From NCBI GenBank assembly GCA_963922205.1, contig CAWUHX010000044.1, positions 1,426,001 to 1,490,000 on the forward strand: a stretch of 64,000 nucleotides of DNA. The letters run 5' to 3'. This document shows positions 45,099-60,000 of the stretch, piece after piece (the first letter of the stretch is position 1; every line of letters starts with the position of its first letter). The translations under genes were made by a program, and so were the position numbers. The notes beneath the pieces are model-generated. The model was not told the DNA's origin. It searched no databases and saw only the letters and a program-made list of their open reading frames with translations. Source of the stretch: Romanomermis culicivorax (Eukaryota > Nematoda > Enoplea > Mermithida > Mermithidae).

Positions 45099-48000
45099 CT
45101 TTAATAATTAAACTAATTTTCAAGATTACAAATAGTGCGATGGAAAGCATTCCAAAAATCTGGACCAAGACATATTGAAAGCGTAGAAAGTAGAATCGCA
45201 TTCTATAATTTGATTACCGATCTTGACAAAAATCGATTTTCATGAGAAATCGGCAGGAAATTTTGCAGATGTATATTCTCCGATTTTTTTAGGCAACTAT
45301 CAGTATTTCAAGTTCCGAAAAACTATGATCATGAAACCCCGGGCAAAGTGCTCATGTTTTCATTCAGCTGGACAGTACCGTTAACCAGCTAGAAATAAAC
45401 CATTTTAACATATTCTAGAAAACTTCAAAAATTGTATCAATTTTCAGCTAAAAACTGACAACCAAATTTAAAAAATTAGACAACCAACCAAAACGTTGGA
45501 TTTTTCAATCAACTAGGTACACTTAAAATTACCTAGCACTGCCAGTAGGACAAATTCATTCAACTCTAAAAGCAAAAGCCCTAAGATTCGATATCTTTTT
45601 TGCATGTCGAATACTTGTAATCATTTGTATTGCAAAATTCTTCGTTTTCTATTAGGAACCAACGCACGGAGTACGTGTGAAATTATACCATCTCGATAGT
45701 TTCCTTGAGAATTAAAAAGTGGGAAGGGAAACTTTCAAGTGCTACCTGTCGCTGTTCTTAAATTTGACGACGTCAAAACGCTAACGGACGATGGAAGAGA
45801 CGGCGGAACTGTCGCCGGCATTGTTGACGCTAACTGTTGAAATTTGACGCTAGCCTCGGGGAAAAAGGATCGAAATTGCTCTTGCATATCTTTGACGCTT
45901 TGATTAGCTGCCGTCGTCGACGATGCAGTTTGATGATGACCGCTGGGATTAAGCTGACGCGGTATAAATGGCGCCGCTTGTGCGTTAAGACCGTTGAACG
46001 CGCCCGGCGGCACGGCGTTTAGCACTTTTGGAGCACACTGGGAGAAATCTTAAGAAAACAATGTTAATATCAGACGTCCATAAGGTCGTAAATCTAGATA
46101 GAATATAGTATATGGTAAGCACTGGTTTTTTTTTGTACGAGACAAACATTTTTGGCTCCGCACAAGGATTTTTTTGGTAATCTTCGGACAAATTATAAGG
46201 AGATTTTATCGACATTATCCGGCCAGACAACGCTTCTCCAGGCTCTAGTATCAGAAAACACAGTAAAATTTCCGGCGCTTCGTAATTTTTATTTTATAAT
46301 TCTTTGCTATTCCGTATTATTTTATTTTATATTTCTTCTTTGGTCTATCCACTATTTTTCGACAAATCGTGCTTTCTGGAAAAAAAATTTCCGGAAAAGA
46401 GAAAAAATGTGGCGATCCTATATGAAAAAGACAAATTTTGGTGCATTTGTTTTGGATAAACTTATCGTATCAGTCATCCCACATCTATTCAAAATTGGTT
46501 AATTGGGCGAAGCCGAGTAGCCGACAGCACTGACCAATTTACATAAGATTTGTATTTATTAGTACTATTATCATTAATATTATTGCTCCCGCATTAAGCG
46601 GAAGGGGGCGCCGAATTATTGGACTCCGTACCAAAGCAGGTCCCTGGTCTTTCCGGTAATTATTGTAGTAAGCGTTTCTAGCATTTTCTGTTAGCCTGCA
46701 GAAAGCAACTGAGACAACCCTGATTGCTTTTCGATTGCAAGCTTGTGTCATTCTACTTACTCATTAGTGACTGAAGATTGTGTTCACTTCGCTAGATGCT
46801 AGAGAACTGTTGCGCTATGTTCAGCCTGTTAATTATAGGAAGCTCCTTCGAGTAACCTACGACAGTAATTAGGTGAATTCAAGCCAATAGAGACTCTTTA
46901 ATTATATTGCTGACGTCTTCTGACCTAAGCAGAGACCTAAACATAACACATTTCAGAAGGTCAAAATCTATTTTTTAAATTTTTTGTAACTATAATTTTA
47001 AACCTGAAGCCGAGTTTGGATTCAGAAGCATCATGGAAGTAATTTTCAGAAATTTCAGGTTTAACTTGTTTTTCAGATTCACGAGAGTATAAGTATATTT
47101 TCTTAATTAGTAAAATGATTACGAAAGACACGAACTCGAGTGCACTAAGGAAGAAGGTTTGTGCGGAAATACACGGAAGATCGTGTTCTTTTTATTGCGC
47201 AAAAAAAATTTTTCTTCGTACAAAGAGTTTTTGGCTGATCATTGTACAGGTACAAAGAGGCTTGTAGAAAAAACAGTGGTCGTAAGGGTAGTACTAGCCA
47301 TAACGCGCCGTGTGGAGTCGAAGGGGGTGTAACTTGCAGCAGTGCAACTTTTCAAGAATTAAAAAATAGCCTCAATTTTGAGAAAAAATAACCTCTCAAG
47401 TGAAAAGTGTGTTACCACAACACTGTAAACTTTAGACTCTACCACTCACTGAAAGTCCGATCTTTGGGATACTTGCTATTTAATCTAACCATTTCATTAT
47501 TCTTTACGGTCAACCTATTCTTTTTCTTCTATTTTTATTGTTTTCCGCCATGAGTGGTTTCAATGTTTCTGGAGCCTTCGGTTACAGATTTACATTTCAA
47601 ATCTTAATATTTTTGAAACTTTATCTCAACAGTTAGACCAAGAAAATTTTTTGGTAACAGGGAAGCAGATTCCACAAAAATTTTGAAAGCATTTCTGGGC
47701 AAACTCCATTGTTCAACTGATAATAAACAGCTGATAAGTCTGATTGATAACTTTTTTTGGATCTCTGTTTGGTTCTCATGGCTAGCGGTCGATCCAGTTT
47801 TATCTTTTGCGGTTCTAAGTAATACAGTGGTCGTTCCTTGCTCAATTTTTTTCCCGTTGGTTGACTCTTTCATTGGATCACTCACTGTCTTTGGTCTTCA
47901 GAGGGTTATTCAGTTTCCCGATTGACTTTTTATTCACTAGCTCCGAGCCTGGTTGATTGGTATGTCCTCTTCCAGGCAACTGGTATGGCCTGAATTAGCA

Positions 48001-51000
48001 CCAATCCAGACAGTAAAACCAAATTCCGCGGGAGACGATAAGGAGCATATGATATCTTCATTTTGCTACACCAGGATAAAAACCAACAAATATTTAAAGC
48101 ATAGCGTTAAGAGAGCCCTTGAAATACAAACCAGAAAATAAGTCAAACCTTGAATTCTTCGATGACTTAATTATTTACAATAAATAAAGTACTGACGATT
48201 AAAGCTCCTAAGAGTTATATCGATTCATTGACCGAAATCAAATCATGAGAATTTCCCCATATTTTACCTGCTGAAGTCCCGGAATTATTGAATCGAAACA
48301 TAGCCGACTGCACCAAATTCGTATTGTGAGTGTGCGAATCGTGAAAGAATGACCCGGGCGGGCCGCCGGTAGACCCTCCGTTACCAAAAAGACCGTGCAA
48401 TCCGTGCTGTATCGATTGTTGTTGCAAAGGATTGGACATCGGCCAAAGATTAGAAGTTGTTTGATGAATGTGATGGGACGGCATTTTAAGGGGCGCATTC
48501 ACTTTTAATGATGATCCTAACTGGAAACAAAAATCGGCTATCTTTAATCAGAATTTACATCATGTTTTGATAGTCGAAGTAATTTTTATGAACATTTTGG
48601 AATTGTGTGATAATTGAACGTCAAATAAATTATTAGACGCCGATTTGGATAAAAATATAGATTTCGATTGCGTATGTTACTTCATTTTCAAATAGGCCTC
48701 ATAATGCAAAAAATTTCAAGGAAATCAACGGGAAGATCATGAACATGCATCGTATACGAAAATTTCTTTTTCTCAATTTCTCCAACTGCAACAATCAATT
48801 TGAGAAAAAACGACAGCTTACACAAGTTGTTCCTTCATTCGGGTATGGAGGTCATAAAGTATAAACAGCATGTAGGTGTTATTACGGTTCCACTGGATTT
48901 GCATCATCTTTTTTTCACACCGAGGTTCATTTAGAAAAAACGGAGTTTAGTTACAACTACGTACTAAATGATATAACGTGAAATGTGAGAATTTATGGAA
49001 GCCCGAAACTGTCGACGCTGTTCACGACAACAATGTGACCTACCTGATTCTGATTATGTGAAATTTGTGGAAATGATTGATTTGAAAGACCGGGTTGAGT
49101 TTGATGTTGAAACGAATGAAGTCTTTGCGACGCAGCCATTTGTCTTAGCCTTTCTTCTTTCTCTTTCTCTTCTCGCAATAGATCTTCCAAGGCTTTGCTC
49201 GATTCGAAAATTGGATCGAATCCTAAAAAAGAAATGGCGTATGAAATGTGGGCGATTAGGATTATAAAAAGTTGATCTCGTTAAAATGAGCATTGATTAC
49301 AATAACTTACCCAAATCATCATCAGACTTGTTGAAGGCAGCAGACGTTTGCCAGTCATCCAGTGGTTTACTTTTTGTATTAAGTACTTCATTAGCAACGG
49401 GAAAATAATCTGATAATTCTCCTGTAAGAATGATACAATTTCTCGAAAATACAGAAAATGAATGAATTATGTACTAATAAAATTGGTAATTACTTGAAAA
49501 TTTATCCAATATTGAGCTATTACCGGTCGATAAACTGAGACCATTGGCTAAATTTTGTCGATTAAATTGTTCTAATTGACCCGTATTCTTATTGGCCAAA
49601 TTATTACTGCTATTATTGTTCTTTCCGAGTATGAAATCTAATAATGATGACGAGTTCGCCGTAGATGCCGTCGCTGTTCCCATTCCGCCAATCGCTACAA
49701 TCGACGACAGAGATTCTCCAACGCCTGCTGACTTCTCATCATTGCTCGATTGTCCCGATTTCAATCTTTGCCTGAACAAATATGACACATTAGGAAAAAG
49801 ATAGAATATGAATGAAATTTCAAAAATAGGGATGCGAACTGAAAGAAAAACTATTACCAAGATGAAGGGCTTACTTACAGGCATGCAAAGTTTCACACGG
49901 AGGTAATTTTCTAGCACAGTAACCATGTAGAAGACAATATATTCATGAAAAGCAACAAGTGATCCTGAAATTATCTGTTAGTCGGACACGTCAACTTGAA
50001 AAGGGAACTCAATCTTTTTTCCGCACGCTTTCGTCCGCACCACACGGAAATGACTCACTTAAGAGGATCATTTGACAATTATTGAACAAAAAAATTATCG
50101 AACCCGACATTTCTATGATTAGAGTTGAAGATTAATAGATTTGAACTGATGCATCAGAAAAATTTATGGATTTTGATGTTCTTGGACGCTGGAAAATGAA
50201 TATTTTCTACACACAATTCAAAATAAAAGCTTCACCCGTGTAGAATGTCTAATAGTTTTCCAATAAGCAAACCTGTATACACAAAGTTCGGAAAACTCGA
50301 GGGAAACAATTAGTAAAGATCGCTAGAAATCCCAGTTTCTGAAGAAATACAAAAAATACCGAAGATTACCGATTGAAAAATTGAGATGACATACTTTGAA
50401 TAACGAAAACCATCAAAAATTGAATATGGAAACTTCTATAATGTTGAAAAATGTATTCTAGTCCTTAGCGATAATTTTAATGCTCTTGGTTTGAATTTTC
50501 AGCCGGATAGCACTAATTAAGTGAATCAAGAAATGGAGTAAAATCAACGAGTTCATATTCATCTCAGTTGGAGAATTACAATTTTCCTTTTATTTTCAAG
50601 CAGTGTCGAGTTTTACCACTTCCAATAAGATAAGACATAACGGATTCATGGAAGCAGTCAAGGATACATAACTGAGAAATGGAAGTGAAGTTTTCTGGCC
50701 GCGTTCATCTTAATTAATGTACATATCATACATGTAATTGGGGGGAAGTGCTATGGGAATCCCCCCCGGAAATCGTCGACCATATGGCTAGCCATTGGGC
50801 GAACGCCCCCACAAGGATTTTCCAATCCAATGACTAGCCATATGGTAGCCGTAGAGACCTCCTTACTTTTGTTAAAAAAATACTGAAAAATGTCAATTTT
50901 TGAACAAAAAATGGTAAAAAATGTGAATTTTCATGGCGCTCCGCGCTATGAATACATTTTTTCGGTCACTTTAGAAAAAAATTACTAGTTTTTTAACTAT

Positions 51001-54000
51001 TTTTCGGACTTTCGTGAAAATATCGAATTTTTTCCATGAGAGACCCCTACCCCCAAAATTTTGGGAATTACTGACCCCCGGCCCAAAAAAAGTCGCCTGA
51101 CCCCCCAGACCTCGGGGCCCCGTTACATGTATGGTCCATATTATAAGTTAATTGCAAAATTTTGAGATTTTGACCTTTAAAACGCCAAAAATACAACTTT
51201 CCATCAATGCCGGCAGTAGAAACGCCCAGAAAACTTTCCCTCTGTGAGGAAAAAGCCCAAATAATTTTTCGCACGACCAAAATGTACGATAATAGAGCCT
51301 CGTTGAGAAGTTATTAAATGAATACGCAATGCGTTTTTGGAGACACTATATTTTGAATCTAAAACAAATTCCATTCAATCATTTTTTATATGTAGCAGGT
51401 ATTTTCGTTTCTTTTCCTCGTGTTCGACACCATACATGTAACCGAGCTTCGGGGTCTGGCCTCTGGGAGGCGGGGGGAGGGGGTTGCGCGCAAAAAATTT
51501 TAGGAGTCACTGGAGGAAAAAACGATTTTTAACCGCAAAAGTATGTTTGTCTAAAGAGCTATACAAATACTCCTAGATATTTGTGGCCGAAAATTGACAT
51601 TTTCGACCGTTGTTCGAAAATTAAAAATTATAGGATGGGAAAATCCTGGGGTGATGGGGTAGACCTATGGCTAGCCATATGGCCGACGATTTCTGGGAAA
51701 GGGTTCCGACAGCACTTCCCCCAATTACATGTATTCAGCTAAATTTTCATTATGTGCCGAAGGTGTGAGACAAATTTTTTAATCTCTTACTTAACAGCTT
51801 TTATGCTATTCTTAAGTGTCAAAAATTGGGTCGAAATAACCCGAAAAGTCACTTAGAGCTTTTCTGGGCACCTTTCTATAGGGTCTTGTCGTTGTTTCTG
51901 CAGCTGAAAATACTCAACCTATTGCTTAAAATTTGAATCAGATCGGCGAACCGTTTTGATTGGGAGCTATAGGTATACGCACATTTTGTAAGTTGATATA
52001 AGAATGCCGATAAATCTCACTGAATATGAGATCGACGAGATGCAAGAAAAATTGAAAACGTTCAGATTAAGCGAATAAAAAGAGAAAATATGTGGGTCGA
52101 ATCACTGGCAGAATTTCATCGGCCAATTCATAATGGTTGTACAACAGGGTGTTGCATAAAAGATGCAACAAAAATTCCTCGTTCCAGTGATTCAATTGAA
52201 AAAATCGACGGTGCGTGTTTAGTGGCACAAAGTAAATGATGTTTGCCTGATTCCAGCCTATGTTATAAGGAGTGAGAAAGTACTCTATAGTAAAAGACTA
52301 GCAAACGGCTTCTGAATAACTCTTGTCGTTTTCCTGTAAATACACGTCAAAGAATGACTAGAATCAGAGGTCCCCAAGATCACATTTTCATGTAGGGGTA
52401 AAGTTGAAAATTTGCGGGGGTAGTGTAGCTAAATCTCCACTAAGACACGTCATTTTGTCACAAAATTAGACAACCAATGATCGATTTTTAGGATTTTAGG
52501 CAAGGGTAATACCACTCTCTTTGGGGCAGTCTGGACTCGATTTTGGAAATTTTCCTCATTTTTGACCTCTCACTTGAAGCATATCGTTAAGCCACCATCA
52601 AAGCTAGATAAATGAAAATTTCTCAACACCAAGCCATACTTTTTCTTCTGATGCATTAGATAATAACGAATACCATTTTCTCAAAACTTTGTTGGTTGTG
52701 GATTTATTCACGTTCAAAAAGATATTCGTATGAAAGTGCAGTGTGAAATTCTTGTGACTAGCCCATTTCACTTCTATCCAGGGTTTTTTTGTACATGACC
52801 CATTTGCACACGTACAAACGACAGCCAATACTTCATTTGTACAATTTGTACATAGCTAAAATAGGTACAAATAAGTAACCTGTGTTCCTCTACGTCATGG
52901 CCAAAGACTAATAACCAAATCAGTGTAATTTTCAAATTTTATTTATAACTACAAAAAAATTCATTGAAATTGAGCGAAAAATTCAAATTTTCGAATTTAA
53001 AGTCTAATTTACAAGCATTGTGGAACAATTTGTCTAGAAAACTATCCAATAGCATAATGAATTTGCATTAGAAGATAAACCGATGGCTATGTCCTCCATA
53101 ATGACAAGTGAAAGCCAGAAAAAGATGTTAATCTTTCCGGCGCCAAACGCCGGAAAATTTTTTGTGTATTGACATTCAGCGACGCTCGAAAATCAATTTT
53201 ATAAACATTTCTTTGATTCGAAATTTGGGTTCAAAAGTCTTAATTTTTAGAATTTTATTATTTGAAAAATTTTTAAGCCAGTAGGTAATTTAATCGTTAA
53301 CTCTCATGAACTTGGCCGGAAAGGTATGAGTGGAAGAGTAGAAATTTCCGAAAACTACTTCCATGAAGCTTCCGAATTGATTTTACGTTAAGAAACGAAT
53401 AATCGCTTCAAAAAGTTTGCAGACTTGACGTATTGATCTTTCTCAAAAAATCTTCCAGTGAAAAACTGCGAATCTTCATTGAATATCAAGATAAAATATT
53501 GAAGATTATCACTTAAAACATGAAATAATACGTTTGAGATGATGAAAACAATTATACATTAAATGCTAGGTGAAAGTAGAAATTCTGAAAGCCGCGTCTG
53601 AGCTATGTTATATATAATAATGGTTATTAAAGCTATAACCGGCGCCAAGCGCCGGAAACTTTTGAGATTATGAGCTTCTAAAATGCACCAAAATGCATAT
53701 TTTCTGTACCTCATCCCCAAAATTTTCTTCCCTGAACGGGGAAAGAGCCGATTGTACATGTACAAATGACTACCTCAATTTCGTTTTCCCCGAAAAATTT
53801 TCATTTGCCTCCGGCAAAGAAAAACACTGCTACTATCATTAGTAAATCTGATTGGTCACTATCGACGATTTCTTGGAATTCTCACGTCACTTCTACCCAA
53901 CTATATACATGTATGTTCGACACTACTAACTACTCTTGATTACAGAAAATTTTAAGACACGATTATTGCGTATTTCTTTGAATTATATGTTTATGATTTC

Positions 54001-57000
54001 GAAGAAACATGAGACAATGTTTCGATAGTGGGACTACGAGGAATTTTCGGGACGTTACTGGAGGAATAGATTAATCATACCTGTACTTGGGGGGAGGTTG
54101 TGGGGACCCCCCCAACTTGGCCAAAATCATCCAACCCCCCCAGTTTGGAAAAAATTAAAAAAATTTGCAAAAAAGTGTATGTTTTTTGGCCTTTTTTGGG
54201 AAAAATTTCGACTTATTTCTACCCCCTCAACTGATCGGAGGTCTTACAGGTATGAGATTAACGTCTTACTTATAAAAATATGAAGAATCGTCATCATGCG
54301 AGAAAAACGACGATGACGACAGATGCGCCGCTTTCGACGCCTGCGTTGATGGCTGATTATACAAACATTGATTATGACCACCGTTACTACTTGCGAAACT
54401 ACTCGCTGACGACTGTTGACGTAAAAACGACGCAATATCGAAATTAGGCGACGCGGAAGACTGCCCAGCAACCGAATGGCGTTGTAACAGGTTGTTTTGT
54501 TCCGATGGCGCCGGGTTAGACGAGGATTGCGAGGCGGCGCCGGCGACTGTGGCGCTAGTAGATGTACTGTGATTCAAATTCGTCACGCTGCCGGACAAAT
54601 GAAGGTTAGTCACCGAAGTAGACAATAAAGGCTTCGTCGTGATGTTTTGCTGCGCAGACGAAGATCGATCAGCAAGGTTTTGTTGCTGTTCGGATGGAAT
54701 ATCGATTGGAGAACTAGACGTAACCCTACGAAGAAGCTACTGCTCACATTCAGCGTTTAAACTTCGGGTAGAAAAATATAGCAATTTCTATGCGGTATAA
54801 TTTTAGTTATGGAACTCAATGACGTAAAGTTCACACGATTTTTCAAGCTGCATGCACGAGTGTAAAACTCACAATCCGGAATAAATAAAACGAAAGTTCC
54901 TGTATTAGTGCAAAAATTCTGCTTGTGCTCAAGGGGTAACAGTTTGACGACACCAAAATCTACAAGGCTTTCAAAACTATAAGATTTTGTTTAAAAGAGA
55001 TAACTGAATTTCGGATGATCAGATCAATGTCTAACTGTTACACTTCCCGGTAGAAATCGTAGGCGTACATCATACAACCACATAGGGAGGGGTATGAGGG
55101 TATACTACTCCTACCTAAGATTCCTAAAATATATCTCACAGGGCATTCAATTTTGTAGAAAAGTGGCTGCTTTGGTGGATATTAGGGTAAACCTCCTTTA
55201 CAACCTTACCAGAGCACCTCATGTGAAGGTATTACATCGGTCTTGGATTTGTAAATTCATTTACTACCCGGTAAAAACAATTCACTATTGCAAAAAAATT
55301 TGGTAGACCTCATCCCCAGTAGGGTATAGTAATTCGGGAAAAATTGCACGATGTGTGCTTGAGAGGAATTACCCTCTCGTCTTTTTGACACATGTACTGA
55401 GCAGATGATCATACCTGTACTTGGGGAGGGGGGTTGGGGGGGGGACCTCCCCCCAACTTGGCCAACCCTGTACCCAAAATCATTTACCCCCCCAGTTTGG
55501 GAAAAATTAAAAAAATTTGCAAAAAAGTGTATGTTTCGTGGCCTTTTTTGGGAAAAATTTCGACTTTTTTCTACCCCTCCCCCAACTGGTCGGAGGTCTT
55601 ACAGGTATGCAGATGATTATGAAAAGGTATGCAACTTCTGTGCCATAGTGATTTTTAGGAAATACTTGTAGAATATCATTTTATATATAATTGGGAGAAC
55701 AAATAATGAGTTATGTAAATATGTAATTTATAAGACAAAAATGTAATCTCAAAAAATCGCCCCATGACGAAGAAAGACATTATGTTCCTGAAATTCTTCT
55801 TTTCCATCCTCTTCTTTCTTTTTTCCGCTTCTGCGTTGGGTCTTCTGTGCACATATGGTTATATTTCTCTACCCAATCCGTGGCATACTTTCCTGCTTTG
55901 AGTTGGAACATTTCAGATCCATTGACGCGGATGCACATCAGTGCAGGAATGGTATCTGGTTTCAAACTTGCGATTCATAATAAAATGTGATTAATAATAC
56001 TAAAGCCACATTCGACATGAGCACTTCCAATTGGAAGCACCAGTACAACCCTTATTAGTGATGGAATGTGCTCATACTCCTCATGATACTGATCTTCGAT
56101 TTTTTAAATCTGCAGGAATGAGTTGACGCAGCAATCTTCACCCAAGAGTCTGACCATTCTGTGCGCGTAATCAGCACATCTATGTTGCATGGTTGGGAGC
56201 TGGAAAATGGGGTAGAAACAGTGGATAAAAGTTGAACGTTGCGTGAAAAACGTTTTTTGACCGTAAAAATGTAAAGCAAGGGGCATTATTCATTTTGTGT
56301 AAGTGAGAAATATTTTATGCTGAAAGTACCCACATCACCCCCACCGTAACAAAGTAGGGAGCAAAAAAGGTCACGGCACGGCGCGCGGCATATGAGAAGT
56401 ACTATCCTTACAATTTACGACTTTACCCTTACCTGAAATTTCGACTTTGGGGACCTCTGAAACTTACCTAACAGAAAATCTGACCCCATGGACTTCTGGC
56501 GTGCATATTTAACTGGGGGGAGCCGAGTAGAAATCCTCTAGAATCGTCGACTATATGGAAAGCCGAATAATGTCGGCGACCTTTCTAAAATGTTGGGCAC
56601 CCTGTTGATGGCAAGTTGCGTCAGGAAATCGCCATGCAAATCGACGAATTGGACTACCAGTGGCGCAGACATTTGCACAGAAGTGGAGCGCCACAGAGAG
56701 ACCAAAAAGGTGATAGTGATTCATCCATTGTCATAATATTATTTTTCGATATTATAGCTGGCGTCCAATAAACTTTACCCAGCATTCGTGTTGTTTATTT
56801 TACATAAAAATATTAGTGGTGTATCCACTTTCTTTTTAATATTCGTCGGTAATTATTGCTTTATATATTATTTATTATTTAGATCCGAGCGACCGATCGG
56901 AGCGAAGGGCCAGAGGCCCAGGCGCCAGCTTGCTGACTGCAAGCTCTGGAAGCCCCATCAGGGGATCCAGTGAGTAAGTTTATCCCTGAGGGGATTCCTT

Positions 57001-60000
57001 GTCTCTTTTAGGAGACTACGAGGTTTCTGTGTGAGGCCCTGTATTTAAAGTAAGTTTATCTTTGTTGTTGCTAGGTCTGGGGAACTGGACTGCTGCACTA
57101 TCACCGAGGCTTAGCCAAGGGATTAGTTCTAACAGGTCAGTTCAGACCAGAAGCCTCTATCTTTTCTTACACCCTAAGAAGAGACCTGCACAACAAAAAC
57201 TCCCCGATTATATGGTTGTTATACGGATGGAACTACTACCTTTCAGGGACGAAAAAACATAATTTTTATTTTGTGGTAGGGAACAAAAATATGCTTTCGG
57301 TGCCTCGCGCCATATGTACGAATTATTATGGATTTTTGACCATAATCACTGATTTTTGAACCACTCTTCCAATTTTTGGGACAAAAATTTTTGATCACTG
57401 CGGCTCCAAGACCCCCTTAAATGTTGGAAAATCTATGACACACTCGTGCAAATCCCCAACGACGACCCTGCTATTCGAGCACCATGTATGATGATAATAC
57501 GTAGTACATCTGGTCCAATTCATGTTGTTAGCATCCACTTTTAAATGCTAAACTTATTCACGCATATGAAAACATTCTTAGTCAGGATCTCGATGCCGGT
57601 TCCGATCGGGAATGGCTAAATCAAAGCCGATACCGAAAAAAGCAATCGGTATCGGGATTTTTCAGCACAAACTATAATGTGCTTAATTACAACATTTGTG
57701 AAAAATCTCTCAAACATTTCAGTGTGAAATCGCTAATTCTATGTTAATGATGAACTGATAATGAGCCAACCGAATCAGATTCTGTTGATTTCAAAATGAG
57801 ATCACCATCATTTGATGAAAAATTTCCAGTCTCATCTTTCTCATCTCAACGCTTGTGTTGCCAATTGCATAAATCCAATTCAAGAACTGCAGATCTTAAA
57901 ACATTATATGTTCTGGAAATACTTTTCAGATCAGCATAGCTGATTCTAAGACAAGCTAAATTAGATTGTTCTTATGAGAACCTAGATTTTTCACTATTCA
58001 AATAAATTTTGCACGGATTTTTAACAAAGACAACAAGTATGCGGATTGCGGATACATTTCACAAATGCTTCGTTCCCTTCGGGTTCCCAACCGAAAACTT
58101 TTGTTTGCAAAGTTCAAGGAGCGCATGTTGGAATTAGTCTGTGGTTAATTTATCCTAAAAATGTTAATTTTTGTCTAAGTAGCAGCAAGTTTATATGCTA
58201 GGAGTTCAGATCATACAACTTTGCGGCACCAAGACCTATATGGATATGGGTGAGCTAAACCTAGCTTGTCAGTAGCATCTATCTAGTAATACACTCTATT
58301 AAAATATGACCCAAGGAGCAGGGTCAGAATCACTCGACAGTAGTAAAAATGTTTTTGTTGATCAGAAACATGAATCTTGCTGTCATTTGTTTTTCTTCTC
58401 AGTTAATGAGACTTTACAGCTCACAGTAAAAATAAATCTGCTGCTCAAAACTTCTGAAACAATAATGATGAGTTTCAAAAGTGATACTTTTGGAAAAATC
58501 CGACATGAGACTCTCTCGAGTTGAGAGTATAATAGTACCGACGAATTTTGAGTTATAGTCTTTTGTTCTATATGCACTTTAGATATCAATCCCGATTTCG
58601 ATCCCGATCGGCATTGACCCAATCCCAATACGGAGAAAACAAAATCGTGCCCGAACGCTGCTTAAGGCACACTAATTTTGAATCTACGAGATGCCATCAC
58701 ACCACGAAGGCATTGCCAAAAGTTAGAAAAAAATTATACGTGAAACTACAATACTACACAACATGATACTAATACCTGTAAGAGGTACAAGCAGTTGGAT
58801 ACACGACAAGAGACACCTTGGAGGGGAGGGATTAGTCAACTCTCTCAAGTTCCGAAGGGCTGGGTCGGCAAGTGCCTAAAAATGCGTTTTTCAGTAGGTC
58901 ATTTATTACTGCTTTTCTCTCTATGCAGCAATGTAGGGGTATGAGGAGCATTAGCACTACCACCTACTACCACAAGAAAAACATTTATTACTCAGGAAAA
59001 AATTGCGCACTAGCCGGTCGAATAATTCAAAAAATGATTTGGGTAAAGTTGGTTTACTGAGTGAGTAGTCTACAGTTTTCATTGTCAAAAAAATGATTGA
59101 AGAACAAACACAATTCAAATTGTAGGATTCAATTTCATTTTGAAATGGTTATTATTTTAAAAAAACTTTATTGAGTGAAAAGAATTGAGCTAGCTCAGAA
59201 GCATTGCGAAAGTAATTAAGAATCAAAAGAATTGCGAAAATAATAAAAAATCGAACAAATGGCACAATGATAGGGTGAGGGATTGATTGATAGAAACACA
59301 GGTAGTGATGGGTCAAGTTTTTACAGCTTGAAGAATCCATATATTAGGTTGGTTGCCTAATTTTTGAATTTAATTGTTTGTTTTCAGCCCGAAATATTGG
59401 GTTGGCAAAAAAGTAATGCCCATTTTTGGTCATGTGTTATCAATCAACTTTTTTCTTAAAATCCAGCCAAATAAACTGAGTTGTTGATTGTTTGTTTGGA
59501 AGAGCAAACATTATTGTTCTAAAAAATGAGGTCAGTTTTCACTTGGCTCATACTGTCCATTTTATTGATACCTAAAACAAAGTGTTACTTCCCCGACCAT
59601 ATACGTCATTGCATTTTGTATGAGTCTGATTTTGGCAGAACTGGAGCTGAGGCAACGAGAAATATATGGCAAGCATATGATGAACCTGCTGTGTCCGAAC
59701 ATGCAGTGGAATGGTGGTTTGCAAAGTTCAGGACTGGCACTGCAATCTCAAAGGTGAACCTTGTAGCAGATGACCAGGTGAAGTATCAGAAACAGCCATT
59801 TAAGAACAGCTGGACCTCAATCCAAAAGCAACTACCAGGGAAATAGCAGAAGTCCTCACCTTTACCCACACTACTATCGAAAATTAGATGAAGCAGATGA
59901 ACAAGGTTTGCAAGCTCCAAACATGGGTGTCTCACAAGTTGAGTGATCATGCTATGCAACAGCATGTTATCATTTCCATGTCATTACTCTCATGGTAAAA

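Noticed and set aside
45837-46022. Plus-strand frame opposite CNOT4 exon i
   Set aside because: Antisense shadow of a coding exon; likewise 49592-49804 and 48995-49267.
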